Part shown: positions 46,800-56,780 of the stretch, piece after piece
How positions within the stretch are numbered: the first letter of the stretch is position 1
How the letters are laid out: every line of letters begins with the position of its first letter
NCBI RefSeq assembly: GCF_018263925.1
Contig: NZ_JAEVHF010000007.1
Coordinates: forward strand, 62,001 to 126,000
DNA length: 64,000 nucleotides
Reading direction: 5' to 3'
From: Kistimonas asteriae
Lineage (GTDB): Bacteria > Pseudomonadota > Gammaproteobacteria > Pseudomonadales > Endozoicomonadaceae
Notes under the pieces: generated by a model
The model's input: only the letters and a program-made list of their open reading frames with translations
The model's database searches: none
Told to the model about the DNA's origin: nothing
Program-made: the position numbers and the translations under genes

Positions 46800-47816
46800 A
46801 TGAGCACAATTCTCGTGACCGGCGGCGCCGGTTATATTGGCAGTCACACCTGTGTCGAGCTGCTGGAAAAGGGCTATGATGTCCTGGTTCTCGATAACCT
46901 GTGTAACAGCAGTGATGAATCCCTGCGCCGGGTTGAGCAGATTACTGGCAAAACGGCTCGTTTTGTTAAGGGCGACATCCGTGACCGCCCGCTTCTGGAC
47001 CAGTTGCTCCAGACCAACATCATCAGCTGTGTGATTCACTTTGCCGGCCTCAAGGCGGTGGGGGAATCCTGTGAAATGCCACTGGCTTATTATGACAACA
47101 ATGTGAGTGGCACCATTACCCTGTGTCAGGCGATGGCAGATAACGGCGTCAGAAACCTGGTATTCAGCTCGTCTGCAACCGTGTATGGCGATCCTGCCAG
47201 CCTGCCCATCACGGAAGACTTCCCACTGTCTGCCACCAATCCTTATGGACGCTCCAAGCTGATCATTGAGGAAATCCTGACAGACCTGCACAAAGCGGAT
47301 GGCAGCTGGAATATCGCTCTGCTTCGTTACTTCAACCCCGTGGGCGCACATCCGTCAGGGCTGATCGGTGAAGACCCCAATGGCATTCCGAACAACCTGA
47401 TGCCGTTTGTCGCCCAGGTCGCCATTGGTAAGCGGGAAAAACTGCATGTGTTCGGTAATGATTACCCAACGCCGGATGGTACCGGTGTCCGCGACTATAT
47501 CCATGTGCAGGATCTGGCCCGCGGCCATGTCTGCGCCATCAACCGCCTGCAGGAAAACTGTGGTGTTCAGGTCTGGAATCTGGGTGTTGGCCAGGGTCAC
47601 AGTGTGCTGGAAATGGTTAACGCCTTTGAGCAGGCGTCCGATCGCCCAGTGCCTTATGACATCGTCGCCCGTCGCCCAGGTGATATAGCCGCCTGCTACG
47701 CGGATCCCGCCAAGGCGCGCCAGGAGCTGGGCTGGGCTGCCGAGAAATCACTGGACGATATGGTCAACGATGCCTGGCGCTGGCAGTCACAGAACCCTGA
47801 CGGTTATCACAGCTAA
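46800..47816 (+). CDS. galE: UDP-glucose 4-epimerase
   Basis: NAD-dependent epimerase interconverting UDP-glucose and UDP-galactose, supplying sugars for envelope glycans; 338 residues, the usual size. It has the NAD loop TGGAGYIGSHT, catalytic SSSATVYG and the YxxxK pair in NPYGRSKL, plus RYFNPVGAHPSG. ATG 46800 is chosen because CAGGAA precedes it by six bases; the longer frame starting at 46752 overlaps the nadC coding region. Confidence 0.97.
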   Translation: MSTILVTGGAGYIGSHTCVELLEKGYDVLVLDNLCNSSDESLRRVEQITGKTARFVKGDIRDRPLLDQLLQTNIISCVIHFAGLKAVGESCEMPLAYYDNNVSGTITLCQAMADNGVRNLVFSSSATVYGDPASLPITEDFPLSATNPYGRSKLIIEEILTDLHKADGSWNIALLRYFNPVGAHPSGLIGEDPNGIPNNLMPFVAQVAIGKREKLHVFGNDYPTPDGTGVRDYIHVQDLARGHVCAINRLQENCGVQVWNLGVGQGHSVLEMVNAFEQASDRPVPYDIVARRPGDIAACYADPAKARQELGWAAEKSLDDMVNDAWRWQSQNPDGYHS

Positions 47817-47875
47817 CGGGTTGATTCTAACGTTATCCTGCCGATATCCCTGCCTTATACAGGTGGGGATACACA

Positions 47876-49615
47876 ATGAGAAAACCTGTTTTATCCGCCT
47901 TCTTGCTTTTATTGTGCATCGGGAACGCTTTCGGGGATATTTGTGATTCTCTTTCATCAGAGCAGCTGTCTGCAGAACTGGAATCACTGAAAGAAACGAT
48001 CCAGCATCATGATCAGCTTTACTTTCAGGAACACCAGCCGGAAATATCCGACGCCGAATATGATGCGCTGGTAGAACGTCGAAAGGCATTGAAAAAATGC
48101 CAGCCCTCTCTGGCGAATACGTTATCCACAAAAAGCCTTCCCTCTGGAAACATCCATCATATCGTCCCTATGACCAGTCTCCAGAAAGGCAAAGACAAAC
48201 CAGAGATTCAACGATTTATCGACGCCATAAACCATCTTGGCAGTCCGGTACTGCTTCAGCCAAAAGTGGATGGCGTGGCGGCTGAACTGGTCTATCGGGA
48301 CGGTCGATTAGTACAGGCATCCACCCGGGGCGATGGTGAGTGGGGTGAGGATATCCTGCCAGTGATTCGAAAAATCTCCCATATTCCTAAACAGCTTGAT
48401 ACCAAGATTGAACACATCGTCCTGCATGGAGAAATATTTACCCGGCTTGATTTAGTCAAAGGCCAGCTCTCAAACTATGTCAGCGCACGGCACTTTACCG
48501 CGGCCATACTGCAAACGGATCAGCCCGAATCTGACAACCTGACAGTTCTCGACTTTTTCCCATGGCGCTGGCTTGAACATCCCAGAGAAAGAGATAGCGA
48601 AAACCATCAACAGCTTGAGAACTGGGGTTTCTTCAAGCTATCGGCTTATTCCTGGGTGTTATCGGATATCGACCGGGCTGAAGCATTGAGAGAACAACTG
48701 TACCAATCACAGTCAACAATGCCCTTCCTTATGGATGGCATTGTCATAAAAGCAGACCGCATTTCCGTTCGTACCCAGCTTGGCGAAAATGCAACCGCGC
48801 CGCACTGGGCCATGGCCTGGAAGTTTCCTGCTGAACACGCGGCGACGACGATCAAGGACATCACCTTCACCATTGGTAGAACCGGAAAAATCACCGCTAT
48901 CCTGCAACTGGAACCAACCTTGCTAGCCGGCATAACCATCAAACAGGTACCCGTTGGCAGCATTAAGCGATTAAGGGCATTAGACATCGCGCCAGGCGAT
49001 CTAATCAGCATTGCACTCAAAGGCAATGCTATTCCCAAATTAGATAAGATTGTTCATCGTTCTAAGGAGCGCACATCCGTTAACCTGCCTGACGAATCCC
49101 GCTATACTCCCTTCACCTGCCTTCGCTACAGTGAAAATTGCCATCAGCAATTTCTGTCACGTATCGCGTGGCTGTTGGGTAAGCAAGGGCTCAATATTTC
49201 AGAGTTGAATACCACCCTACAGAATGAATTGACGATCAACGGCGCCATCCACGAAATCGCCGACGTTCTGGCATTAACATCGTCCAAGATCGCAATGTAC
49301 AGTACGGTCAGTCCGTCAAAAGCCACACGCCTTCATCAATTAATGACTGAAACGCCTAAGCCTACTTTTGAGCGTCAGTTAGTAGCTCTCAGCATTCCCG
49401 GGATCGGCAGACAGCGAGCCCGCCAGCTAGCGACCTATTTCAAAACCTGGGAGCAGCTCACTGATGCATCAGCAGTCGACATTGCCAAACAGACATCACT
49501 CGGAAAGCAGCAGGCAGAAAAGATAAAACACTACCTGTCGATTGAGGAAATCCAGACAGTGATTCACTTGCTTAATCAATCGGTCAAGGAACCAGGGCAT
49601 CAACTATCTCGCTGA
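47876..49615 (+). CDS. ligB: NAD-dependent DNA ligase LigB with N-terminal signal-like sequence
   Basis: A 579-residue LigB-type ligase. Adenylation lysine Lys130 lies in QPKVDGVAAEL; STRGDGEWGED, VLHGEIF and AMAWKFPAE complete the nucleotidyltransferase motifs. An OB fold and helix-hairpin-helix units (SIPGIGRQRARQLATYF) follow. It lacks the BRCT domain and has no clear zinc-binding cysteine set, as known for LigB. The N-terminus VLSAFLLLLCIGNAFGDIC looks like a signal peptide cleaved after AFG, as I recall also for E. coli LigB. GGTGGGGA precedes the ATG. It overlaps the convergent glycosyltransferase gene by 16 bases. Confidence 0.9.
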   Translation: MRKPVLSAFLLLLCIGNAFGDICDSLSSEQLSAELESLKETIQHHDQLYFQEHQPEISDAEYDALVERRKALKKCQPSLANTLSTKSLPSGNIHHIVPMTSLQKGKDKPEIQRFIDAINHLGSPVLLQPKVDGVAAELVYRDGRLVQASTRGDGEWGEDILPVIRKISHIPKQLDTKIEHIVLHGEIFTRLDLVKGQLSNYVSARHFTAAILQTDQPESDNLTVLDFFPWRWLEHPRERDSENHQQLENWGFFKLSAYSWVLSDIDRAEALREQLYQSQSTMPFLMDGIVIKADRISVRTQLGENATAPHWAMAWKFPAEHAATTIKDITFTIGRTGKITAILQLEPTLLAGITIKQVPVGSIKRLRALDIAPGDLISIALKGNAIPKLDKIVHRSKERTSVNLPDESRYTPFTCLRYSENCHQQFLSRIAWLLGKQGLNISELNTTLQNELTINGAIHEIADVLALTSSKIAMYSTVSPSKATRLHQLMTETPKPTFERQLVALSIPGIGRQRARQLATYFKTWEQLTDASAVDIAKQTSLGKQQAEKIKHYLSIEEIQTVIHLLNQSVKEPGHQLSR

Positions 49616-51435
49616 AGCGATTGGCGTACCACCAGATACTGCAACATTTGAAGGTAATCCTGTACTTGTTTTTCCGGCGCAAACTGAAACCAGCCCTGCC
49701 CTATCCCCTTCAGCAATCTGAATGCAGCATCCGTATCTTCCCGCTCTATACGCTTCGCCTTGACAACATGCGCCTGTAAATAACCGGGATTAAGAGTAAC
49801 CGCTTTGCCCCAGGCTTGCTCAAAGGTTTCTGCATCGTTAGGCAGTGGAATATCATTCGCCTCCGCATAATCAATCAGCTGCGCTGCAATCAGGTGGTTT
49901 CGGGCTTTAAAGGGTGCATCCTCGCGCAGCATTTGCACCATTATCCATATTTGTCTGAAAATTCGGTGTCGTATCTGCCGATCACTACCAAGCTCCATAG
50001 CAACCTGGAGTCGATTGATCAAATCAATCGTGGCCGCCTGATTGCTAGGCGAAAGCGTCAAAATCGCGGCATTCGCAGAGAGGTCAGTGCCTAGAGTGGT
50101 TACCCATTGAGGCCGCTCCCTTGTGTTATCAAACAAGTAGAGTGCTGTAGCCAATAAAGTGAATTGCGCGGTAATAAACAACAACACAAATCCACCACAC
50201 CAGTTACAGAATTTTGGGATTACATGCCATTGCGGTGGCTTTAAATAGCCTTCTTGCCACGCGATCCGACAAATCAGGGCAAACACCATTCCCATTGCCA
50301 GGTTCAGCCAGAGGACATAAACAATAAAGTTAACCGCTGCATGCAGAAACAGCATCAGATTACAGGATAAGAGAATACCTAAAGCAAAACCGGAACAACC
50401 GCCATTCGCGCCCCGTAACAACACCTTGAGCAATAACCAGAGGTGGAACACTGCCCATAAACAAAAGAGCGTCATTAATACAATGCCACCCTCGACCAGA
50501 AGCTCTATATAATCATTATGTGCATGATTCCCCCCTGTCATTAGCTCCGTGCGTACAGAAGGATAGAGGTCATGAAACGTGCCTAAACCATTTCCCAACC
50601 AAGGCGCATCCGCAAACAACTGCAAAGACGCTTGCCAGATCGGCAGACGGCCATTCAGTGTCAATAAGTCACCATAAAAGCGATCAGGAACATCCAGGTT
50701 TAACAGTACTGGAAGTATCGTTATTGCTGTCCAGGCGATGAAACTGGCGAGGCAGTACTTTTGCAGTAATCGCGCGTGACCAACCCCAGTCACTACGTTT
50801 AGGATCAGCAACCCCGCAACACCTGTTCCCCACGCAATCAACCCGCCCCGCGAATCGGTAGCAAACAGGGTCAGCAGCAGTAAGAGCTGCCCCCCCCAGA
50901 AACAGACAGTCGTGACTTTACTAGGTTGGTAACTCTCATGACTGGTTGAAGAGACCCAGTGATACAACCCAACAAAACTGGCTACATACATCACAGCAGA
51001 GAGAACATTGGGATCGGAAAAAAGACTGGTTACACGTGTCAGGGTTTGCCAATATTCCACTTGCCCGAACAGGGCTGCAAACAATGCAGATAAACCGACT
51101 GAAAATAGAACGGTCTTATCACACGTCTTGTGACTTAATAGAAAGAAGCACCATACAGCAGTCGATAATCGCCATGCTGTAATCTCAGACACTTCTGGAT
51201 TTCCACTCCAGTAAGAAGAGAAAAATAGTGATAGCAGTACAAAAAAACAAATACCATGCAACAGAGAAACAGGTAATTGCGTTATTCTCATTCCGTGTAA
51301 CAAGATAACAACAAGAGCAAGAACGACAGGTAGCAACCAATCAACAGGGTAGCCATGAAATAACAGGGCACACCCCATTATCATTACAAAAAGCAGTTTT
51401 TCAGCATTATGGGAAAGAATTCTAAGCAGATCCAT
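49600..51435 (-). CDS. Wzy_C / PglL-type O-oligosaccharyltransferase, probable pilin glycosyltransferase
   Basis: A 611-residue inner-membrane enzyme of the O-antigen ligase superfamily with about eleven hydrophobic segments. The signature GNHAHNDYIELLVEGG (about residue 315) contains the histidine essential in PglL-type enzymes, on a periplasmic loop after GRLPIWQASLQLF. The last ~180 residues are soluble and helical. It lies just downstream of pilA on the same strand, as tfpO/pilO does in Pseudomonas, so it should transfer a glycan to the pilin. The start is unclear: ATG 51435 is used; GTG 51453 or 51459 would add up to eight residues. Confidence 0.82.
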   Translation of the reverse strand: MDLLRILSHNAEKLLFVMIMGCALLFHGYPVDWLLPVVLALVVILLHGMRITQLPVSLLHGICFFVLLSLFFSSYWSGNPEVSEITAWRLSTAVWCFFLLSHKTCDKTVLFSVGLSALFAALFGQVEYWQTLTRVTSLFSDPNVLSAVMYVASFVGLYHWVSSTSHESYQPSKVTTVCFWGGQLLLLLTLFATDSRGGLIAWGTGVAGLLILNVVTGVGHARLLQKYCLASFIAWTAITILPVLLNLDVPDRFYGDLLTLNGRLPIWQASLQLFADAPWLGNGLGTFHDLYPSVRTELMTGGNHAHNDYIELLVEGGIVLMTLFCLWAVFHLWLLLKVLLRGANGGCSGFALGILLSCNLMLFLHAAVNFIVYVLWLNLAMGMVFALICRIAWQEGYLKPPQWHVIPKFCNWCGGFVLLFITAQFTLLATALYLFDNTRERPQWVTTLGTDLSANAAILTLSPSNQAATIDLINRLQVAMELGSDRQIRHRIFRQIWIMVQMLREDAPFKARNHLIAAQLIDYAEANDIPLPNDAETFEQAWGKAVTLNPGYLQAHVVKAKRIEREDTDAAFRLLKGIGQGWFQFAPEKQVQDYLQMLQYLVVRQSLQRDS

Positions 51436-51597
51436 TGCGAACAGAGTATTCACGAGCACCCACGCGTTTGCCTATACCTTATAAACAATTACGGCTACAG
51501 AAAATCCACACCAAATTAACTAAAATGAACGCTTATCAAACGATCTGAACCACGAAAGTATACCCACCACACATATACATTATGCTCATCCAAAAAT

Positions 51598-51631
51598 AAG
51601 TCAGTACCCTTATTAAAAAGGGCACTGACTT
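51598..51631 (-). terminator. Rho-independent terminator of pilA
   Basis: On the minus strand, stem AAGTCAGT-CCCTT with AAGGG-ACTGACTT is followed by ATTTTTG, ten bases after the pilA stop. It separates pilA from the glycosyltransferase gene and could allow only partial read-through. Confidence 0.85.
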
Positions 51632-51640
51632 AGATTACGA

Positions 51641-52111
51641 TTAAGGAGTTGCAGGTGCAGGTGCAGGTGTCGATGACCCACCACGACAGTTCGCTGGCAA
51701 GTACTTCGACTTAATGGTGCTTCCATTGCCTCCGCACTGCCATGTAATCGCACCACTCGTGGCTGCCGCCTTAAGTGTTAACGTTGGGCCACCAGCATCA
51801 ACCTTTGTGTTATAGGTGATAGTAATCGTGTCATTACTGACCACTACGCCTGTAACCGCATTACCTGCCAAGCTGGCATCCAGACCAGCACTGGCGTTAT
51901 TCAGCGGCCATGCTCCTTCAGTCGCATAGTATTCAGCAATAGCTGCCTTAACACCGGAAGCAAGGTTCAAGCCTTCCGAGACATGAGCACGCTTGGTGTA
52001 ATCCTGGTAAGCAGGAATCGCTACCGCAGAAAGAATACCGATGATTGCAACAACAATCATCAATTCGATCAGGGTAAAACCCTGCTGTTTCACATCCTTG
52101 TATGGTCTCAT
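51641..52111 (-). CDS. pilA: Major type IV pilin
   Basis: A 156-residue prepilin: a ten-residue basic leader ends at Gly11, followed by [20 protein letters not shown], with the conserved Glu at mature position 5. PilD cuts after the glycine. The C-terminal disulfide loop is bounded by Cys in WQCGG and in PANC. After it the protein ends in a low-complexity tail [13 protein letters not shown], unusual and suited to O-glycosylation like the C-terminal Ser of group I Pseudomonas pilins. A GGGAG ribosome binding site and a sigma-54 promoter lie upstream. Confidence 0.95.
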   Translation of the reverse strand: MRPYKDVKQQGFTLIELMIVVAIIGILSAVAIPAYQDYTKRAHVSEGLNLASGVKAAIAEYYATEGAWPLNNASAGLDASLAGNAVTGVVVSNDTITITYNTKVDAGGPTLTLKAAATSGAITWQCGGNGSTIKSKYLPANCRGGSSTPAPAPATP

Positions 52112-52161
52112 TGCATTTCTCCCTGAAAGTCCGTTTTCAGATTTAGCTCGCCTAATAAATT

Positions 52162-52179
52162 GGGCAAGAACCGAGCCAA
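52162..52179 (-). promoter_or_regulatory. Sigma-54 promoter of pilA
   Basis: Minus strand TTGGCTCGGTTCTTGCCC contains TGGC-N8-TTGC with GG-N10-GC spacing, close to the sigma-54 consensus TGGCACG-N4-TTGCW. It lies about 50 bases before the pilA start. In Pseudomonas, PilR/PilS drive pilA from such a promoter; those genes are not in this window. Confidence 0.85.
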
Positions 52180-52360
52180 TTATAAGCTTAATCTCGTATT
52201 ATTATTTCGCCATTCACATTTATTACTTTAACAGACAAGGAAAAACAGACATAAAAACAAACACACTTAAAAAACTTATAAAAATAGCTAATAGTTATTA
52301 AAAATATTCATCAACAACAATTCGCCTCAGCTTCTATGGTTAAAGGATACAGATTCAAGG

Positions 52361-52801
52361 ATGGAAGCTGTGAGAACACTAAATAAAGGGACCATTATTG
52401 TTATCAGGGTGACGCTTTACGTCAGCGTGATATCGTTTGGCCTGCTTTTTGGCATTGGTTTGATTAAATCCAATTACGAGAACTTCGCCGTTGCCATCCT
52501 CCAACAAACCAAGCCTCCTCATGAGGGTAGCTACTCCGTGATCAGCCCGTGGGCCTGGCTCTATCGAACGGATAACAACAGCGCCTACCTTCAGGATATG
52601 GTGAACACGCACTTAGGTAGCTATCAGGAGCACGAATTGTTAAGTTGGACGATTGATCACAACAAACTTCTCAATGGCAATTTACCTATGGAGTTCCTCT
52701 TCAAAGTAAAACACAGTAACGGGGAATCCCTTGAGCGCTTTTCGATTGCCGGTTATTTCAGTCCGAAAGTGTCATTCCAGCACGTTCATATCAATGAATG
52801 A
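52361..52801 (+). CDS. Hypothetical single-pass membrane protein
   Basis: 146 residues with one membrane segment near residues 13-33 (IVIRVTLYVSVISFGLLFGIGLI) and a soluble remainder facing the periplasm, with no motif I recognise. It lies between pilA and queH on the opposite strand. A link to the pilus is possible from position only. No clear ribosome binding site precedes the ATG, so the start is uncertain. Confidence 0.5.
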   Translation: MEAVRTLNKGTIIVIRVTLYVSVISFGLLFGIGLIKSNYENFAVAILQQTKPPHEGSYSVISPWAWLYRTDNNSAYLQDMVNTHLGSYQEHELLSWTIDHNKLLNGNLPMEFLFKVKHSNGESLERFSIAGYFSPKVSFQHVHINE

Positions 52802-52850
52802 AGTTATGACGCGTCATTTCATATCACTTTACGCACAAAACTGACACCCT

Positions 52851-53552
52851 CTATTCATCAGACCGGGCAATAAGCTGCTCTCCCTCTCCATAAAACTGAG
52901 CCAATCGCTTTATACGCGGTCGACCACAAGCCAAACGATGGCGGTTGGTATCCCGTAAGCTGTAGACACAGCCACAGTATTCCTGTTGATAAAAATGCTC
53001 CTGCTTGGACAGTTCAATCATGCGTTGCGAGCCACCCTGTTTACGCCAGTTTATCGTCCAGTACTCTACCCCCCTGTAACGGCCTGCCGCCCGCTCACCA
53101 CTGGCATTGATTTGAGCCATATTTTTCCAGCGGGATATACCCAGCGTACTCGATATCAGTGGGATACGACGCTCATGCGCATACAGTGCCGTCCGTTCAA
53201 ACCGCATATCAAAGCACACTGTACAGCGCTCCCCACGCTCCGGCTCACCTTCCAAGCCCTTCACACGCTCGAACCAAACATCGGTATCATAATCCGCATC
53301 GACAAATGGTATACCTAACTTGTCACAAAAGCGTTTATTCTCTTTTTTACGCATTTCATATTCTTCGAGAGGGTGAATATTGGGGTTGTAAAAAAAGACC
53401 GTCTGGCGAATACCCGAAGCCTGTATTGCCATTATTATCTCACCTGCACAGGGGGCACAGCAGGAATGCAGCAATAGAGCCTCCGCCGCACCGGGTGCTG
53501 ACAATACAGGACGTTTATAGCGATCTAACGAATAGATATTTGAAGCAGACAT
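52851..53552 (-). CDS. queH: Epoxyqueuosine reductase QueH
   Basis: Non-B12 enzyme for the last step of queuosine synthesis, reducing epoxyqueuosine to queuosine in tRNA. It has 233 residues. Iron-sulfur/catalytic cysteines include CCAPC near residue 31, [15 protein letters not shown] near residue 110 and the [12 protein letters not shown] segment near residue 190, the order expected for QueH (formerly DUF208). It is a single gene between pilus genes. Confidence 0.92.
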   Translation of the reverse strand: MSASNIYSLDRYKRPVLSAPGAAEALLLHSCCAPCAGEIIMAIQASGIRQTVFFYNPNIHPLEEYEMRKKENKRFCDKLGIPFVDADYDTDVWFERVKGLEGEPERGERCTVCFDMRFERTALYAHERRIPLISSTLGISRWKNMAQINASGERAAGRYRGVEYWTINWRKQGGSQRMIELSKQEHFYQQEYCGCVYSLRDTNRHRLACGRPRIKRLAQFYGEGEQLIARSDE

Positions 53553-53848
53553 AGGCTGGCAGAAACCCCTTACAAATGTTAACCAAGCATGACATCACCC
53601 TCTACACTCCTCTAAATCAATTCCTTATTAAAGCCAGCCTTTGATAGTTCTGCAGCCTATACATAACCCGTCATTGCGTGTAGGCCAACGTGATAACGAA
53701 AAGTCATACTCCCTTGCTAGTGCCTTATCACAGATTCATAGACAGGACAGATGACCAATCGCCACCTTACCTTTATAGTTAAGGGATATACGGACAGCGA
53801 ACAAGAATACTGCCGTCAGACAATAAACATGCAAGAGTTCCCCAGCAT

Positions 53849-55549
53849 ATGGCAGATACACAACTGACAGGCCTTGCCCGTCGCCTTGTTACTGACAACC
53901 TTCTGGATGAAGAAACAGCGATCAACGCTGTCGAAGCAGCACGCAAGGATAAGCTTCCGCTGATCACCTACCTTGTCCAGGAAAAACTGGTCAATTCCAA
54001 TACTCTGGCACTGATCAATGCCGAGATGTTCGGCATGCCCCTGTTTAACATTGACGCCCTCGATTTTAACCAGGCGCCACGGGAACTTATCCCCGAAAAG
54101 CTGTTACGCCAGCACAATGCCTTACCTCTCTTCAAGCGCGGAACACGTCTGTTCATCGCGGTATCAGACCCGACCAATGAAAAAGCTGTTGAAGAATTTC
54201 GGTTCAATACCGGCCTGAATGTCGAAGCCATCCTGATCCCCCAGGATCAACTGGCACTAGGTATCGAAAAGATCCTGGACGGCCCAGACAGTGCGCTGGA
54301 CGACCTTGACGATGACCTTGACGATCTTGAGACAGAAGACGGCGCCCCCAAAGAGGAAGAAATTACCAGTGGCGATGGTGCCGATGAAGCGCCAGTCGTT
54401 CGCTTCGTCAACAAAATGCTACTGACCGCAATCAAGAAAGGCGCTTCAGACTTACACTTCGAGCCTTATGAGAAAGCCTACCGGGTGCGATTCCGGATTG
54501 ACGGTGTTCTGCAGGAAATAGCCAGGCCACCGATTGGGCTATCCCCCAAAATCTCGTCCCGTCTGAAGATCATGTCATCCATGGACATCTCGGAGCGGCG
54601 TAAACCCCAGGATGGTCGGATAAAACTCAAACTGTCGAAAACCAAGGCGATCGACTTCCGGGTGAACACCCTGCCCACCCTGTGGGGTGAAAAGATCGTA
54701 CTGCGGATACTCGATCCCTCCAGCGCCCAGATGGGGATCGACATGCTGGGTTATGAACCCGAACAGAAAGACATGTACATGACAGCCCTGCATAAACCAC
54801 AAGGCATGATTCTGGTAACAGGCCCTACTGGCTCCGGTAAGACCGTATCGCTCTATACCGGTCTTAATATTCTCAATACCGTGGAAAGAAATATCTCCAC
54901 TGCTGAGGACCCGGTTGAAATCAACCTGGAAGGGATCAACCAGGTCAACGTCAATCCGAAACAGGGAATGGACTTCGCCCAGGCGCTGCGAGCCTTCCTC
55001 CGCCAGGATCCCGATATCATCATGGTCGGGGAGATCCGGGACCTTGAAACGGCCAACATAGCCATCAAGGCTGCCCAAACCGGTCACATGGTCCTGTCAA
55101 CACTACACACCAACAGTGCCGCTGAAACCCTGACCCGCCTGCAAAATATGGGGGTTCCCGCTTTCAATATTGCCACTTCTGTCAACCTGATCATCGCGCA
55201 GCGTCTTGCACGGCGCTTATGCTCCTGCAAACAAAAAGCCGATATCCCCAAAGCCACTCTGCTCCAGGAAGGTTTCACCGAAGAACAACTGGATGGCGCC
55301 GTACTCTACAACCACAAACCCTCGGGCTGTGATAAGTGCAACAAGGGCTATAAGGGACGGGTGGGGATTTATGAAGTTGTGTTCATCACACCCGGTATGC
55401 AGGCCATCATCATGGAAGAGGGTAATTCACTGCAGATTAACGAGCAGGCAAATCTGGAAGGTTTTAACAGCCTCCGCCAGTCAGGTCTGGTCAAAGTACT
55501 GCAGGGTGTCACAACCCTCGAAGAGGTGAACCGGGTAACACAGGATTAA
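53849..55549 (+). CDS. pilB: Type IV pilus extension ATPase PilB
   Basis: A 566-residue hexameric motor in the cytoplasm that powers pilin polymerisation. The N-terminal MshEN-like domain precedes an acidic linker (LDDLDDDLDDLETEDG, about residues 150-165) and the ATPase core: Walker A GPTGSGKT, Asp box, Walker B DPDIIMVGEIRDLETA, His box TGHMVLSTLHTNSA. The four cysteines of the zinc motif (CSC and CDKC) occur near residues 457-493. Unlike in Pseudomonas it is followed by cca, not by pilC and pilD. Its partner pilC must lie elsewhere. Confidence 0.96.
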   Translation: MADTQLTGLARRLVTDNLLDEETAINAVEAARKDKLPLITYLVQEKLVNSNTLALINAEMFGMPLFNIDALDFNQAPRELIPEKLLRQHNALPLFKRGTRLFIAVSDPTNEKAVEEFRFNTGLNVEAILIPQDQLALGIEKILDGPDSALDDLDDDLDDLETEDGAPKEEEITSGDGADEAPVVRFVNKMLLTAIKKGASDLHFEPYEKAYRVRFRIDGVLQEIARPPIGLSPKISSRLKIMSSMDISERRKPQDGRIKLKLSKTKAIDFRVNTLPTLWGEKIVLRILDPSSAQMGIDMLGYEPEQKDMYMTALHKPQGMILVTGPTGSGKTVSLYTGLNILNTVERNISTAEDPVEINLEGINQVNVNPKQGMDFAQALRAFLRQDPDIIMVGEIRDLETANIAIKAAQTGHMVLSTLHTNSAAETLTRLQNMGVPAFNIATSVNLIIAQRLARRLCSCKQKADIPKATLLQEGFTEEQLDGAVLYNHKPSGCDKCNKGYKGRVGIYEVVFITPGMQAIIMEEGNSLQINEQANLEGFNSLRQSGLVKVLQGVTTLEEVNRVTQD

Positions 55550-55646
55550 GTCGTCCTGAAAACGATTCTGGCCGGTCCCTCTGTCCACACAGGCGCCCCG
55601 GCCCTTACAATACCCCTCTTTTATTTTCCGGTACTGTTTGTTATCC

Positions 55647-56780
55647 ATGAAAATCTATCTTGTTGGCGGTGCTGTACGCGACAGATTGTTAGGGCTTCCC
55701 GTCAAGGATCGAGACTGGGTTGTTGTCGGCAGTACACCGTCAGCCATGAAAGCACAGGGCTTTCGCCCCGTAGGCAAGGATTTTCCCGTCTTTATCCACC
55801 CAAAAACCGGTGAAGAGTACGCCCTGGCCAGGACAGAGCGAAAATCCGGCCATGGCTATGCCGGCTTTACATTTCATACGTCGCCGGATGTCACACTGGA
55901 AGAAGACCTGCTTCGACGGGATCTCACCATCAACGCCATGGCTGAATCCGACAACGGCGAACTGATCGACCCTTACCAGGGCCATGCAGACCTGCAGAAT
56001 CGCATCCTGCGCCATGTCTCACCCGCTTTCCGTGAAGATCCCCTGCGCATCCTCAGAACGGCGCGTTTTGCCGCCCGCTTTGGCTTTCAGATTGCAGATG
56101 AAACCATGGCGCTGATGGTGAGCATGGTGAGTTCTGGAGAAGTGAACTATCTGGTAGCAGAAAGGGTTTGGCAGGAAACCGTGCGAGCACTGGCAGAACC
56201 TGCACCAGTCATTTTCTTTGACGTACTGAACGCCTGTGGCGCCCTGCCAGCATTGATGCCCATGCTGTTGCCAGGTTTCAGCGATGCATCAGCTATCCCA
56301 CGTACCGCACTGGCACGTGCTGCCGAAGAACAGACTGATACGATTTTCCGTTTTGTCTGTGCCGCTCTCCCATGGGAGGATCAGGCTCCTGCCATTAATG
56401 CGCCAGACCGACTGAAAGCCTTCTGTGCCAATTTGAAGGTCCCGGTTGATTATCGCGAGATGGCCATACTGGTCGGCAAGCACCTCCCCACGTGGCTGGC
56501 CATGAAAGATGCCACCCCTGAGGCACTGCTAACCCTGCTGGAAAAAACGGATGTTTTCAGACGAGAAGCGCGCTTTCAGCACTTCCTGTCTATCTGCGAA
56601 TTGCTGGCTGACACCGTCAGCGCCAGTCATCAGCAAAGAGACTGGCTGGAAACTGCGGCGCTTGCCTGTAAAACCGTCGATATACAGGCTCTGGTCAAGC
56701 AGGGACATAAAGGACAGGCATTAGCCGCTGCGATTCGTCAGGAACGCCTGTCAGCCATTGCTGCTGCACTGGCATCCTGA
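55647..56780 (+). CDS. cca: CCA-adding tRNA nucleotidyltransferase
   Basis: Class II nucleotidyltransferase that builds or repairs the CCA end of tRNAs. It has 377 residues, shorter than E. coli Cca (412). Head motifs GGAVRDRLLG and KDRDWVVVG, the neck motif DLLRRDLTINAMA and FREDPLRILRTARFAARFGF are present. The HD phosphohydrolase motif of the E. coli enzyme is not visible, so only the transferase function is expected. ATG 55647 is chosen (the frame extends to TTG 55638). It overlaps the convergent folK by 30 bases. Confidence 0.94.
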   Translation: MKIYLVGGAVRDRLLGLPVKDRDWVVVGSTPSAMKAQGFRPVGKDFPVFIHPKTGEEYALARTERKSGHGYAGFTFHTSPDVTLEEDLLRRDLTINAMAESDNGELIDPYQGHADLQNRILRHVSPAFREDPLRILRTARFAARFGFQIADETMALMVSMVSSGEVNYLVAERVWQETVRALAEPAPVIFFDVLNACGALPALMPMLLPGFSDASAIPRTALARAAEEQTDTIFRFVCAALPWEDQAPAINAPDRLKAFCANLKVPVDYREMAILVGKHLPTWLAMKDATPEALLTLLEKTDVFRREARFQHFLSICELLADTVSASHQQRDWLETAALACKTVDIQALVKQGHKGQALAAAIRQERLSAIAAALAS

